A DNA stretch of 64,000 nt from Chelatococcus sp. YT9 (GCF_018398315.1 NZ_JAHBRW010000002.1:170637-234636); one strand, 5' to 3'; shown: positions 33,814 through 42,769, counted from the first letter of the stretch. Notes: generated from the sequence alone by a model not told the origin. Numbers and translations are program-made.

Positions 33814-33846
33814 ACTTGTATGCAAGTACCCAAATAATCTTGTATG
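33814..33846. promoter_or_regulatory. Candidate GntR operator between divergent transcripts
   Basis: ACTTG (33814-33818) and CAAGT (33823-33827) form an inverted repeat with a TATG centre, and the octamer CTTGTATG recurs as a direct repeat at 33815-33822 and 33839-33846, 24 bp apart. The region is AT-rich and lies 28 bp before the GntR gene at 33875 and 53 bp before the minus-strand gene, the expected site for regulation of both directions by the GntR protein. Confidence 0.55.
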
Positions 33847-33874
33847 GCATTTTCTCGTGTGCTAGAGGTGAGAC

Positions 33875-34648
33875 ATGATCGTCGCCACCCCTGTCACACC
33901 ACTCGCTTCGGCTTCCGTCTCGGAAGAGGTTTATCGCGCCATTCGCGGCGCGATCCTCGACCTGACCCTGGAGCCGGGAAGCACCATTTCCGAGAATGCG
34001 CTGGCCCGTGAGCTCGGCGCCAGCCGCACGCCGGTTCGTGAAGCGATCCAAAGGCTTGAACGCGAGAGATTGCTGTTCGTGTTTCCACAGCGCGGAACCG
34101 TTGTGGCGCCGCTCGATCTCGACGAATTCCGCGCGGCCTACTTCGTCCGCTCTTCGCTTGAATGCGCCGCGGCGGCCGAAGCCGCACGTCGGGCGAGCCC
34201 TGCCGATGTGGCGCGCCTCCATCAGCATGTGGAGACGCATACGGCTGCACTTGCTGTTGAAGACGAGCGCACGTTCTTCGCCTTGAATGATGCCTTTCAC
34301 ACCGAAATCATGACGATAGCCGGTGTCCCGAGCGTCTGGAGCGTTGTCCAGAACGCGAAGGTGCACCTCGACCGCGTGCGCATCGCGCATCTGACGCGGG
34401 CAAGCAATTATCCCCTCGCGCCCATCGTCGAGGAACATCGCCAGCTCGTCGCGGCCATTGCTGCCGGCGCTCCGGATGAGGCGGCGGCCATCATGCACGC
34501 CCATATCGCCAAGGTGCTCCACCGTGTGGACCTGCTGCGCGACCTGCGGCCGGAGTTGTTCGAAATGCCGCGCGATCTCACCGCGCAGGTCAGAGCCATC
34601 TCGGGGCCGGCGTCCGCCGGTCGGCGTTCACGCGCCAGCGACAGATAA
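33875..34648 (+). CDS. GntR family regulator, FCD subfamily
   Basis: 257-residue regulator with a winged helix near residues 12-75 (VSEEVYRAIRGAILDLTLEPG, LARELGASRTPVREAIQRLERE, then a GTVV wing) and an FCD helical sensor (RSSLECAAAAEAARRAS, FFALNDAFHTEIM near residue 138, EEHRQLVAAI near 190) with the family's Asp/His metal residues. GAGGTGAG precedes the ATG. It is divergent from the sugar-transport/oxidation operon and 22 bp ahead of the binding-protein gene, so it most likely controls uptake and oxidation of the imported sugar. Confidence 0.9.
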   Translation: MIVATPVTPLASASVSEEVYRAIRGAILDLTLEPGSTISENALARELGASRTPVREAIQRLERERLLFVFPQRGTVVAPLDLDEFRAAYFVRSSLECAAAAEAARRASPADVARLHQHVETHTAALAVEDERTFFALNDAFHTEIMTIAGVPSVWSVVQNAKVHLDRVRIAHLTRASNYPLAPIVEEHRQLVAAIAAGAPDEAAAIMHAHIAKVLHRVDLLRDLRPELFEMPRDLTAQVRAISGPASAGRRSRASDR

Positions 34649-34670
34649 CAACGATAGTCGGGAGGAAATC

Positions 34671-36029
34671 ATGTATCACGACCCACGGAGGTCTTTGTCA
34701 CGCCGCCGCCTGATCCAGATTGCAGCCGCCGCCGGCGGCGCTTTCGCTCTCGGGCATCGGGCCAGCGCGCAGGATCGCAATGCGCCTGCTTCTCTCAAAC
34801 GCGGGGGAACAACCCTGCAAATGCGCGCCTGGGAACGTTATCCGGCCGCCGATATTCCAGGCATCAATCGCTATCTCGATGCGACGCCCGGACTTTCCGT
34901 CGAATGGGTAAGTACGCCCTATTCGCGTTACCGCGACCGCATGATCGCGGAGTTCATATCGGCGGCTCCCCTCGACATCATCCAGCTCCCCGAAAGCGAA
35001 ATCGCGGCCTGGGCTGACAGCGGATGGCTCAAGCCTCTGGACGGCACTCCGGGCCTCGACAAACTGCTTGCCGCCGCCACGCCTGCGGCGCGGGAGGGCG
35101 TGAAAGGCGTCGATGGCAAGGTTTATGGCCTGCCTTATCTCAGCGATGCCTTCGGCTTCGCTTATGATGAGGAGGCCTTGCACAAGGCCGGCTTCGACAA
35201 ACCCGCACGCAATCTCGACGAGCTCAAAACCCAGATGCTTGCGGTCAAGAAGGCGGGTGTCGATGAATTTCCGCTCAGTCTCGCCATGAAGCGCCAGCCC
35301 GGCAACTTCTGGAGCCTCTGGGCAACCGTTTTCGCCTCGGGCGGAGACCTGTTCGACGCCGACAATCAACCCGTCTTCGATAAAGCCGACAACCCGTTGA
35401 AGGAGGTCCTCGAATGGTATGCGGCCGCCCTCAACGAATGGAAGATCGTTGGCCAGGAAGACATGCAACGCGACTGGGGCGCGGCTCGCACCGGTATCCG
35501 CACGGGGATCGTCAAGTTCGGATATATGGCACAGTACGCCTTGGCCGAATTCAACGTCTGGCCGGATTCGAAGGTTGCCGGAAAGATCAAGATGGCTCTG
35601 GTCCCAGGCCTGGGGCCAGAATGCATCGCGACCGTAAGCTATGCGCATAGCGTTGGCATCGCGGCGACGACGAAATCTCCGGATCAAGCGTGGAAGTTGC
35701 TCGAATACTACGCTGGGACCGACAAGAATGGGCAGTTCACGCTGCCGCGAGAAAGGCTGCTCGGCGAGGGGGGCCGCTCTCCCTATCCAGCCCTCTATCA
35801 GGACCCGGCTGTGAAGGAGCTCGTCGCGAAGATGACAGGCGGAAACGATAGCGATTTCCAGAAACTCTCAAGCATTTCCCGCCTGCGCCAAGCGACGAAG
35901 ACCGCTTGGTATGCTGAATGGGAGCTCTTCATGATGGCTCAGTTCCAAGAGGCCATGATGGGTCGCACAGGCATTCCCGACGCGATCAAGAAGACAGCCG
36001 ACGAAGCGCGCCGGCTAGCCAAGGCCTGA
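34671..36029 (+). CDS. Tat-exported carbohydrate ABC binding protein
   Basis: Family-1 solute-binding protein of 452 residues, probably the receptor for the permeases at 30606-32488. The N-terminus has a twin-arginine signal (SRRRLIQ at about residues 10-16, then AAAAGGAFALG and an A-x-A-like ASA-Q cleavage near 34), so it is exported folded, unlike the Sec-type binding proteins elsewhere in the window. The sugar-class layout shows in the start TTLQMRAWERYP and in the central LPYLSDAFGFAYDEEAL. It is 22 bp behind the GntR gene. The ligand is inferred to be a sugar from the neighbouring dehydrogenase and lactonase. Confidence 0.87.
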   Translation: MYHDPRRSLSRRRLIQIAAAAGGAFALGHRASAQDRNAPASLKRGGTTLQMRAWERYPAADIPGINRYLDATPGLSVEWVSTPYSRYRDRMIAEFISAAPLDIIQLPESEIAAWADSGWLKPLDGTPGLDKLLAAATPAAREGVKGVDGKVYGLPYLSDAFGFAYDEEALHKAGFDKPARNLDELKTQMLAVKKAGVDEFPLSLAMKRQPGNFWSLWATVFASGGDLFDADNQPVFDKADNPLKEVLEWYAAALNEWKIVGQEDMQRDWGAARTGIRTGIVKFGYMAQYALAEFNVWPDSKVAGKIKMALVPGLGPECIATVSYAHSVGIAATTKSPDQAWKLLEYYAGTDKNGQFTLPRERLLGEGGRSPYPALYQDPAVKELVAKMTGGNDSDFQKLSSISRLRQATKTAWYAEWELFMMAQFQEAMMGRTGIPDAIKKTADEARRLAKA

Positions 36030-36136
36030 CGGGTTCCAGAACGTCGTTTTCGACGAGGTCTGTTTCAAGGTGGCCTGCGGTCAACGCCGGCAACCGTGCG
36101 AGGCAAGCGTGGCGGACGGGTACCCATGCCCTCATT

Positions 36137-37135
36137 TCACGGCACGCAATGCAGAACAACCTTGCCAGGCGTTCTCGCCTCCACGGCTTCATGGGCCGCG
36201 ACGATGGCGTCAAGAGGCATGTCCATGGCAATCGTTGGACGCAGACCGCCTGTCTCAAGCATCGTGGTCACGTGGTCGACAGCAGCCCGAATACTTTCGA
36301 CCGGCAAAATGTAGTTCGATAAAAGGCGTATCAGCGCGGCCTTCCGTTGCAATGCGTAATAGGGGATGACGGGGTTGGGGCTGCTTGTCGAAGAATAGCT
36401 GACGATTGTCCCGCCGGTCGCAACGATGCGCGCGTTGAAATCAACATTGGCACCGAAATCCACCTCGATCACCCTGTCAACGCCGTCCGGGCGAGAGGCC
36501 AGCACGAGATCACCGGCGTTATCTTGGGATACATCGACCACCATTTCGGCCCCGGCCGCCTGCGCGATCGCGGCGCGCGCGCCCGAGCGCACGGTGGCTA
36601 TCACATGAGCGCCGGCCGCTTTCGCCATCTGGACTGCGAGTTCACCCACGGCTCCCCCGCCACCCTGGACGAGCACCGTTTTGCCCGCGACGGGCCCGTC
36701 CGCAAAAACTGCATAGTGGGCCGTTATCGCGGGAACGCCGAGGCAGGCGCCGATGCGATAGTCCACCCCATCCGGAAGCGGCGCGAGATTGGCAACCGGC
36801 ACCGCTAGCCATTCGGCTGCCGTTCCATATTCAATACCCTGGCGCAGGAACGTCCGGCCCGGCACGCTCCACACCCAGGCACGCCGACCGACCCAGGGTT
36901 GGCCGAGCGCATCGGCCGCTGCGACAATGTCGCCAGCGCCATCGCAATGCGCGACAATCCTGTGGCCCGGCCACGCCGCGCCCCCCCAGCCCGCCCGTCG
37001 CTTGACATCCGATGGATTGATCCCCGAGGCGACAACGCGCATCAGCACCTCGCCAGGCCGCAGCTCCGGCTGGTCGATGTCGTCGACCTTCAGAACATCG
37101 GGTGGCCCAAAGCTATCGAAGAACGCCGCACGCAT
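36137..37135 (-). CDS. Zinc-less MDR family quinone oxidoreductase-like protein
   Basis: 332-residue NADPH-dependent medium-chain reductase. It starts MRAAFFDSFGPPDVLKVDDI and has the catalytic-domain block SGINPSDVKRRAGW near residues 53-66; the nucleotide-binding motif VLVQGGGGAVGELAVQMAKAAGA (AxxGGVG-type) is near residues 154-176. The usual Cys/His zinc ligands are absent, as in quinone oxidoreductase/zeta-crystallin members. It is transcribed with the gamma-glutamyltransferase-like gene, 12 bp downstream of its stop. It is convergent to the binding protein at 34671. Substrate unknown. Confidence 0.87.
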   Translation of the reverse strand: MRAAFFDSFGPPDVLKVDDIDQPELRPGEVLMRVVASGINPSDVKRRAGWGGAAWPGHRIVAHCDGAGDIVAAADALGQPWVGRRAWVWSVPGRTFLRQGIEYGTAAEWLAVPVANLAPLPDGVDYRIGACLGVPAITAHYAVFADGPVAGKTVLVQGGGGAVGELAVQMAKAAGAHVIATVRSGARAAIAQAAGAEMVVDVSQDNAGDLVLASRPDGVDRVIEVDFGANVDFNARIVATGGTIVSYSSTSSPNPVIPYYALQRKAALIRLLSNYILPVESIRAAVDHVTTMLETGGLRPTIAMDMPLDAIVAAHEAVEARTPGKVVLHCVP

Positions 37136-37147
37136 CGTTTCCTCACC

Positions 37148-38929
37148 TCAACGGCCAACAGCCAGTCCTTGCATCCCTCGCGGGCTTGACGCGGCCCTGA
37201 GGTGCCGGCCTTCGCGCGAGGCCGCCGACAAGCGTCCCTCGCTCCAGACCGCGCCAACGCGCACCACATGCCCCCTGGCCCGCAACTCCTCAATCGTCGC
37301 CAAGGGCACGTTCTCTTCAACCACGAGAAGCCCGGGTTCGGCCTGCCGCGGCCAGAATGAGGCGGGGAAATGCTCGCTGTGCCAGGCGGGGGCGTCGATG
37401 GCTTGCTGAAGGTTCATGCGGCCATGCACGATGCGAAGAAAGTACTGCAGGTTCCATTGGTCCTGCTGGTCGCCTCCCGGCGTGCCCCAGGCAAGCCATG
37501 GCTCGCCGTCACGCAGCGCAAGCGAAGGTGTCAGTGTTGTTCGCGGCCGCTTTCCCGGCGCGAGTGAATTGGGGAGATCACGCTCAAGCCAGAACATCTG
37601 CGCGCGTGTGCCCAACGGAAAGCCGAGCCCCGGAATGACCGGCGAACTCTGCAGCCATCCGCCGCTCGGCGTTGCCGAAATCATATTGCCGTCGCGATCG
37701 ATGATATCGAAATGCACCGTATCTCCGCGCTCGGCCGGTAGATCCGCCAAGGTTGGCTCACCAGCCCCTTCCACGGCAGCCGCAGCACGCGCGACCGCGG
37801 GTATATGGCGGCCAAGACCTGCCACGTGCCCGGGGCGAAGATCAAGGGACGCTCGATTTCCGATCAGCTCCCTCCGGGCCGTGTTGTAATCACGCGAGAG
37901 CAACGCTTCCAACGGCACGGATGTGAAATTGGGATCACCGTAGAAGGCCTCCCGATCCGCGAAGGCGAGCTTTGCCGCTTCGACCTGGAGATGGATAAAG
38001 TCAGGGCCGCATGGATCAAGGCCATCAAGCTCAAATTCCGCGAGCAAGGCCAATTGCTGGAGAAGGACCGGCCCCTGACTCCATGGCCCGATCTTGCAAA
38101 CCGAATAGGACCCGTAGTCATAGCTGACCGGGGCTTCCACGTGGGCCTGCCAACCTGCCATGTCCTGTCCGGTCAGCAAGCCCGGGTTATGTCGCCCCGA
38201 GACGTCAAATACCCGTTCCTCGCGGCAGAACCGGTCGATGGCCTCGGCGATGAAGCCCTCGCTCCATATCCGCCTCGCCCGTTCGATTTCCTGCTCACGC
38301 CTACCCCCCGCAGCCTCTCGCAGCACGCGCGCGTAGGTGTGCGCCAGCGCGGGGTTGGCAAAGAACTGGCCGACCTGCGGCACAGCATTATGGGGCAGAA
38401 AAACCTCGGCAGAACTTGGCCAGTGCTCGCGGAAAAGGGACGCGACGGAGGCTATTCCTGCTGCGATCCGGGGAATGACCGGCACGCCATGTTCCGCGTA
38501 GTAGACGGCCGGCGCAAGAACGTCGGAAAGACGCAGCGTGCCATAGTCCCTCAGCAACAACATCCAGGCATCGAAGGAGCCGGGGATACAGGCAGCAAGC
38601 AAGCCCGTACCCGGCACGAGATCCAGCCCCAGCTCTTCGAACGCATCGATGCTTGCCGCGGCCGGCGCCGGCCCTTGCCCGCAGATGACGTCTGTGCGCC
38701 TTGCGCGCCGGTCATGGATAAGAATGGGCGTATCGCCGCCCGGGCCATTGAGATGCGGTTCGACAATCTGGAGGGTGAATGCCGTGGCCACCCCGGCATC
38801 GAATGCATTACCGCCTCGCTCCAACATCGACATCCCGACAGCGGACGCGACCCAGTGCGTCGACGCCACGACACCGAAACTGCCTTCGATCTCGGGCCGT
38901 GTGGTGAAAGGCGGCACGCGTGGTGACAT
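37148..38929 (-). CDS. Gamma-glutamyltransferase family protein, no signal peptide
   Basis: 593-residue Ntn hydrolase homologue. Family marks include ASTHWVASAVGMSMLERGGNAFDAGVA near the start and the autocleavage/nucleophile Thr in ERGDTVHFDIIDRDGNMIS (about residues 385-403), which would split it into large and small subunits. The loop NGPGGDTPILIHD replaces the usual glycine-rich NGIGGGGF-type segment. There is no signal peptide, so it should act in the cytosol, unlike classical periplasmic GGT. It could cleave gamma-glutamyl amides or act as an acylase. It is followed by the MDR gene; an Lrp gene lies 41 bp upstream on the same strand. Confidence 0.87.
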   Translation of the reverse strand: MSPRVPPFTTRPEIEGSFGVVASTHWVASAVGMSMLERGGNAFDAGVATAFTLQIVEPHLNGPGGDTPILIHDRRARRTDVICGQGPAPAAASIDAFEELGLDLVPGTGLLAACIPGSFDAWMLLLRDYGTLRLSDVLAPAVYYAEHGVPVIPRIAAGIASVASLFREHWPSSAEVFLPHNAVPQVGQFFANPALAHTYARVLREAAGGRREQEIERARRIWSEGFIAEAIDRFCREERVFDVSGRHNPGLLTGQDMAGWQAHVEAPVSYDYGSYSVCKIGPWSQGPVLLQQLALLAEFELDGLDPCGPDFIHLQVEAAKLAFADREAFYGDPNFTSVPLEALLSRDYNTARRELIGNRASLDLRPGHVAGLGRHIPAVARAAAAVEGAGEPTLADLPAERGDTVHFDIIDRDGNMISATPSGGWLQSSPVIPGLGFPLGTRAQMFWLERDLPNSLAPGKRPRTTLTPSLALRDGEPWLAWGTPGGDQQDQWNLQYFLRIVHGRMNLQQAIDAPAWHSEHFPASFWPRQAEPGLLVVEENVPLATIEELRARGHVVRVGAVWSEGRLSAASREGRHLRAASSPRGMQGLAVGR

Positions 38930-38970
38930 CGCTGAACCCCTGCCTTCGAGAAGATGAAACCTATCAAACG

Positions 38971-39510
38971 TCAGGCTTCCGCCGCCTCCTGCAGAGGCTC
39001 ACGCGCGGCGTCAGCCCCATCCAGATATTCGAACCAGTCGCCCCAGGTCCATGTGCTCTTGAGAACTTCTGCGAGCTGGCAGGTTTCGATGCTGGTTATA
39101 GCCGGAATACGTTGAGGCAGCTCCTCACTGACAAAACGGTGGAGGTCCCGTGTATCGCGATGCAAGGTCTGGATGAACAAATCGACCGAACCGAAAGCTG
39201 ACCCCACAAACCGCACATTCGGATAGGAACTGAGGATCGTTCCCGCCTCCTTCACATGCCCTGGCTTCACGCGGATCAAGATCATCGCATAGACCTCGAC
39301 GCCAAGTGCGAGGGGACTGCCGACCGCCGTTACACGGATGAGCCCCTCCTCCTGCAGCCGCGTCACGCGGAACCGCACGGTTCCTTCGGAAATGTCGAGC
39401 TCACGCGCTATATCCCGAAAGGTGCGTCGCCCATCGCGGGCCAAAGCGGCGACGATCCGCCGGTCCAGTTTATCCAATGGTCCGGGCACTCCGGGCTCCT
39501 GTATTGCCAC
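38971..39510 (-). CDS. Lrp/AsnC family regulator
   Basis: 179-residue regulator. The helix-turn-helix is at about residues 10-60 (LDKLDRRIVAALARDGRRTFRDIARELDI, then SEGTVRFRVTRLQEEGLI), followed by an amino-acid-sensing RAM domain (VEVYAMILIRVKPGHV, YPNVRFVGSAFGSVDLFIQ). A C-terminal extension of about 25 residues follows the RAM domain. It is divergent from the importer at 39684 and upstream of the GGT-like gene, suggesting that an amino acid or peptide product controls both sides. Confidence 0.9.
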   Translation of the reverse strand: MAIQEPGVPGPLDKLDRRIVAALARDGRRTFRDIARELDISEGTVRFRVTRLQEEGLIRVTAVGSPLALGVEVYAMILIRVKPGHVKEAGTILSSYPNVRFVGSAFGSVDLFIQTLHRDTRDLHRFVSEELPQRIPAITSIETCQLAEVLKSTWTWGDWFEYLDGADAAREPLQEAAEA

Positions 39511-39567
39511 GCTTAAAATTTCAGCTGTCCGCCCACGTTATATGCGCAGGTCATCTCCATCAACACA

Positions 39568-39642
39568 TTGACGACCGGCGCCAACCGACATATCATTTTC
39601 GCATTCCGCAATAAGAAGCAACTTTTTTTACGCAAAGCGTAA
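39568..39642 (+). promoter_or_regulatory. Promoter and inverted repeat in the Lrp/importer divergent region
   Basis: TTGACG (39568-39573) and TATCAT (39591-39596) with a 17-bp spacer make a good plus-strand promoter for the importer operon. A perfect inverted repeat TTACGC-AAA-GCGTAA lies at 39628-39642, about 40 bp before the binding-protein start and downstream of the predicted start point. It is a plausible Lrp-type site acting as a block on the importer or as a distal site for the Lrp gene itself. Confidence 0.6.
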
Positions 39643-39683
39643 TTAGCGCATATCACAGTCACCCAAAACAGAGGGGACGGGGA

Positions 39684-40742
39684 ATGAAGGCGTCTCGCAC
39701 CATCGCGATGGCCAGCGTTGCACTCGGTATCAGCCTGTTTGCAAATGCGGCCAACAGCGCAGAGCCCACGGAAATTACTTTCTTCATCTGGGCCGGCTCC
39801 AACCAGGGCATCGTGCCAACGGAGGTCATCGAGAAATATCGCAAAGATCATCCGGATGTTAAGATCAACATTCTGGAATCGAATAATACGATCACCTATC
39901 CCAAGATGGTCGCCGCCTACCGCACTACGCCGGACAAGCCGCTGGTCCACTGCGGCTTCTTTAATGTCGATTCGATCACGAAGGGTGACGTTGAGGGCCT
40001 CTGGGCGCCTCTCGACCCAGCCCGCGTGCCCAATCTCGCTAATATCGAGACGAAATATGCGCGCCCCGATAACAAAGGCACGCCCTATATGATGTCCGGC
40101 ATCGGCATTCTCTACAATAAAAATGCCGTCAAGGAGCCACCGACAACATGGGCCGACATGTGGGACCCCAAGAACAGGGGCCGCATCACCATGTTCGATT
40201 ATGATAACCGCATGTTGGTCATCGCCGCGCGCTTGAACGGTGGTGGCGAAGACAACATCGATCCCGGGTTTAAAGTGTGGTCTGAAAATGCCAAGAACTT
40301 CCGAGCGTTGGTCGATTCCAATGACGCTGTGAAGAATCTTCTCGTCTCCGGCGACGCGTGGATGGCCCCGTGGTTCTCGGGCCTGTCCTATGTCTGGATC
40401 CGTGAAGGTGCTCCTCTTGGCTTCGCCATTCCGAAGGAGGGAACGATTGGGTTCCCGCTGTATCTCAGCATGGTTCAGGGTGTTAACCCGGCCCAGAAAG
40501 CCGTATGCGAGGATCTGATCAACGAGCTGATGTCTCCCGCAAATGCAGGTCGTTACTCCAAGCTCACTTTCGCAGTATCTCTCGTCAAGAATGCAACGCT
40601 TGATGACGAGCAGAAGAGCGATCCTCTGCTGAACGCGGAACTCGCCGCCACTTCCATTCCGTTCGACTATGGCTCCATCGGGCAGGATGCGGCGGAGTGG
40701 CGTGAACGTTGGGACCGCGAGGTCAAGTTCAAACTCCGCTGA
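39684..40742 (+). CDS. Spermidine/putrescine-class ABC binding protein
   Basis: Periplasmic binding protein of 352 residues, PotD/PotF-like. It has a Sec signal (hydrophobic ASVALGISLFANAANS, cleavage A-E near residue 26), then EITFFIWAGSNQGIVPTEVIEKY and the family block GTPYMMSGIGILYNKNAVKEPPTTWADMWDP near residues 132-162. GAGGGG precedes the ATG. It is first of four coupled importer genes and is followed by an imperfect hairpin. Given the peptidase, GGT and Lrp neighbours, the ligand may be an amino acid derivative or peptide rather than a polyamine. Confidence 0.87.
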   Translation: MKASRTIAMASVALGISLFANAANSAEPTEITFFIWAGSNQGIVPTEVIEKYRKDHPDVKINILESNNTITYPKMVAAYRTTPDKPLVHCGFFNVDSITKGDVEGLWAPLDPARVPNLANIETKYARPDNKGTPYMMSGIGILYNKNAVKEPPTTWADMWDPKNRGRITMFDYDNRMLVIAARLNGGGEDNIDPGFKVWSENAKNFRALVDSNDAVKNLLVSGDAWMAPWFSGLSYVWIREGAPLGFAIPKEGTIGFPLYLSMVQGVNPAQKAVCEDLINELMSPANAGRYSKLTFAVSLVKNATLDDEQKSDPLLNAELAATSIPFDYGSIGQDAAEWRERWDREVKFKLR

Positions 40743-40749
40743 GATCTGC

Positions 40750-40768
40750 CGGGCGGCACCGCCACCCG
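40750..40768 (+). promoter_or_regulatory. Imperfect stem-loop after the PotD-like gene
   Basis: CGGG-C-GGC and GCC-A-CCCG pair around an ACC loop with one C/A mismatch. It lies 7 bp after the binding-protein stop and before the ATPase gene, as at the other two binding-protein genes with downstream gaps. There is no T-tract. Confidence 0.45.
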
Positions 40769-40793
40769 CGCCAGCGACGACAAGGAATGCCAC

Positions 40794-41870
40794 GTGACCT
40801 CCGACGTCGAATTCCGCAACGTCTCCAAGTTCTTCGGCGCGTCTGCCGCGGTCGACGACATATCCTTCTCCGTGCCAGCCGGCAGTTTCTTCTCTCTTCT
40901 TGGTCCCTCTGGTTGCGGCAAGTCGACGACATTACGCATGACGAGCGGGTTCGAGTTCCCGGATCGCGGTGATATACTGATCGCGGGCGAGAACATGGCC
41001 GGCATCGCAGCCTACCGGCGCCCAACCAACATGGTCTTCCAGCGCTGGGCGCTCTTTCCGCATATGACGGTGTTCGACAACATCGCCTTTGGACTGAGCG
41101 TCGAGCGACAACCACGGGACGTCATTCATCGGCGCGTCGGCGAAGCGCTCGAGCTGGTGGGGCTGACACAGTTTGCGACACGCAAGCCGCGGCAGTTATC
41201 CGGCGGGCAGATGCAACGCGTCGCGTTGGCCCGCGCTCTCGTGAAGCGTCCCAAAGTTCTTCTATTGGATGAGCCGCTCGGCGCGCTTGATCTCAAGCTG
41301 CGCATGCAAATGCAACTGGAGTTAAAACGCATTCAGCGTGAGGTCGGTACCACCTTCATCTATGTCACCCACGATCAAGGTGAAGCCCTGACCATGTCTG
41401 ACCAAATCGCGGTGATGCACAACGGCCGCATCGACCAGCTGGGCTCTCCGCAAGAGATTTACGATCATCCTGCCACGCGTTTTGTCGCCGGCTTCATTGG
41501 GAATGCCAATCTTCTCCCGGTCGCGGTAGCTGACCGCGGGGGTGGGACGGCAACGGTGTCATTGGATGGCTTTACGTTCCCCACGCATATCGCCCAAGAA
41601 CCGACGGGCGACAGAGGCTGGATCGTCATCCGCTATGAACGTATCCGTATGGGCAAGGCGGCTGGCAGCATGCCGATCCGCACGCAGGCGCGCGTGCGTG
41701 ATGCGATCTTCGCCGGCTCGACCGTACACTACGTCATGGCTATCGAGCCTTCCGGCACCGAGATCACGGTTGAGGCAGGCCATGATGGTCTATCCAGCCC
41801 TCTTACGCAGGGCAGTCTGGTCGATATCGGCTGGGAGCCGGGCGTGACGCGCCTGTTTGGCGATGTCTGA
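40794..41870 (+). CDS. ABC importer ATP-binding subunit, PotA-like
   Basis: 358-residue ATPase. Walker A is GPSGCGKST near residues 38-46, the Q-loop is FQRWALFPHM, the signature LSGGQMQRVALARAL lies near residue 134, Walker B is VLLLDEPLGALDL and the switch VTHDQGEA. A C-terminal TOBE-like domain follows. The start is GTG with AAGGA seven bases upstream. Its stop overlaps the next permease start by 8 bp. Together with the flanking genes it forms a complete PotFGHI-type importer, the only importer in the right half of the window with its own ATPase. Confidence 0.9.
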   Translation: MTSDVEFRNVSKFFGASAAVDDISFSVPAGSFFSLLGPSGCGKSTTLRMTSGFEFPDRGDILIAGENMAGIAAYRRPTNMVFQRWALFPHMTVFDNIAFGLSVERQPRDVIHRRVGEALELVGLTQFATRKPRQLSGGQMQRVALARALVKRPKVLLLDEPLGALDLKLRMQMQLELKRIQREVGTTFIYVTHDQGEALTMSDQIAVMHNGRIDQLGSPQEIYDHPATRFVAGFIGNANLLPVAVADRGGGTATVSLDGFTFPTHIAQEPTGDRGWIVIRYERIRMGKAAGSMPIRTQARVRDAIFAGSTVHYVMAIEPSGTEITVEAGHDGLSSPLTQGSLVDIGWEPGVTRLFGDV

Positions 41871-42768
41871 AGCCGCGATGGTCAATCTCCCTGCGCGCAA
41901 GATCGTTGCGCCGAGCGCCCGTCGGGAATGGCGCAGGCGCGCAATGCCGTGGCTCATGTTGGCGCCGAGTTTGGCGTTGATGCTCTATGCCTTCGTCCTC
42001 CCGATGCTCACCTTCTTCGAGTATTCGTTCTATACATTTCGGCGCGGGAAGCTCATCGATGAATTCTCCCTCGCGACCTACCGTCGTTTTCTGTTTGACG
42101 CCTACTATCAGACGATCGTTCTCGATACGCTGTGGATGGCTGCGCTGACAACGGCACTTGCGCTCGCCATAGGCTATCCGCTTGCCTTTGCGCTGTGGCG
42201 CCTCGAGCGCCCGTGGATGAAGCGGTGGCTTTCACTGATCATCTTCTCGCCTATCATCGTCAGCGTCGTCGTGCGTTCCTATGGCTGGATCGTCCTGCTG
42301 GCGGATCAGGGGCCCGTCAACTGGCTGTTGAGAACGACCGGCCTTACAGCAGAGCCTGTAACGCTCGTCTTCAACCTGGCCGGCGTCGTCCTGAGCCTTT
42401 CCCATGTGTTCCTGCCTTTCGTCGTCTTTCCCATCTATTCTTCGATGAGCCGGATCGATCCGGCCCTGCGCGAGGCAGCCATGGATCTCGGAGCAGGCTG
42501 GTTACGCACGTTCCGCAGCATCACCCTGCCTCTTACTTTGCCTGGGGTTGTCGCGGCCGTACAGATCGCCTTCACACTGGCGCTCGGTGCGTTCGTCACT
42601 CCGGCCATGCTGGGGGGCGGACGTGTGCTTGTTCTCCCACTTCAGGTCTACAACGCCACGGCCGAGATCAATTGGCCGGTCGCTGCAGTCGGCGGGCTCG
42701 TTCTCCTGGTGATTGCGATCATTGTGGTCGCACTCTGCAACCGTCTTCTCAAATATAGCGAGGCGTGA
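41863..42768 (+). CDS. ABC importer permease, PotB-like
   Basis: Inner-membrane permease of 301 residues. A basic cytosolic N-terminus (RKIVAPSARREWRRRA) leads into the first span (PWLMLAPSLALMLYAFVLPM); about six spans follow. The coupling loop ALREAAMDLGAGWLRTFRSITLPL is near residue 205. The ATG at 41863 overlaps the ATPase stop; another ATG at 41878 is possible and has no better ribosome site. The next permease starts 1 bp after its stop. Confidence 0.88.
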   Translation: MSEAAMVNLPARKIVAPSARREWRRRAMPWLMLAPSLALMLYAFVLPMLTFFEYSFYTFRRGKLIDEFSLATYRRFLFDAYYQTIVLDTLWMAALTTALALAIGYPLAFALWRLERPWMKRWLSLIIFSPIIVSVVVRSYGWIVLLADQGPVNWLLRTTGLTAEPVTLVFNLAGVVLSLSHVFLPFVVFPIYSSMSRIDPALREAAMDLGAGWLRTFRSITLPLTLPGVVAAVQIAFTLALGAFVTPAMLGGGRVLVLPLQVYNATAEINWPVAAVGGLVLLVIAIIVVALCNRLLKYSEA

Positions 42769-42769
42769 G

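Noticed and set aside
36042-36055. CGTCG-TTTT-CGACG hairpin as terminator between the convergent genes at 36029 and 36137
   Set aside because: The stem is only 5 bp and there is no adjoining T-tract; chance is sufficient.
39513-40793. 426-codon minus-strand frame opposite the PotD-like gene
   Set aside because: The plus-strand protein has a signal peptide and binding-protein motifs; the antisense product shows none.
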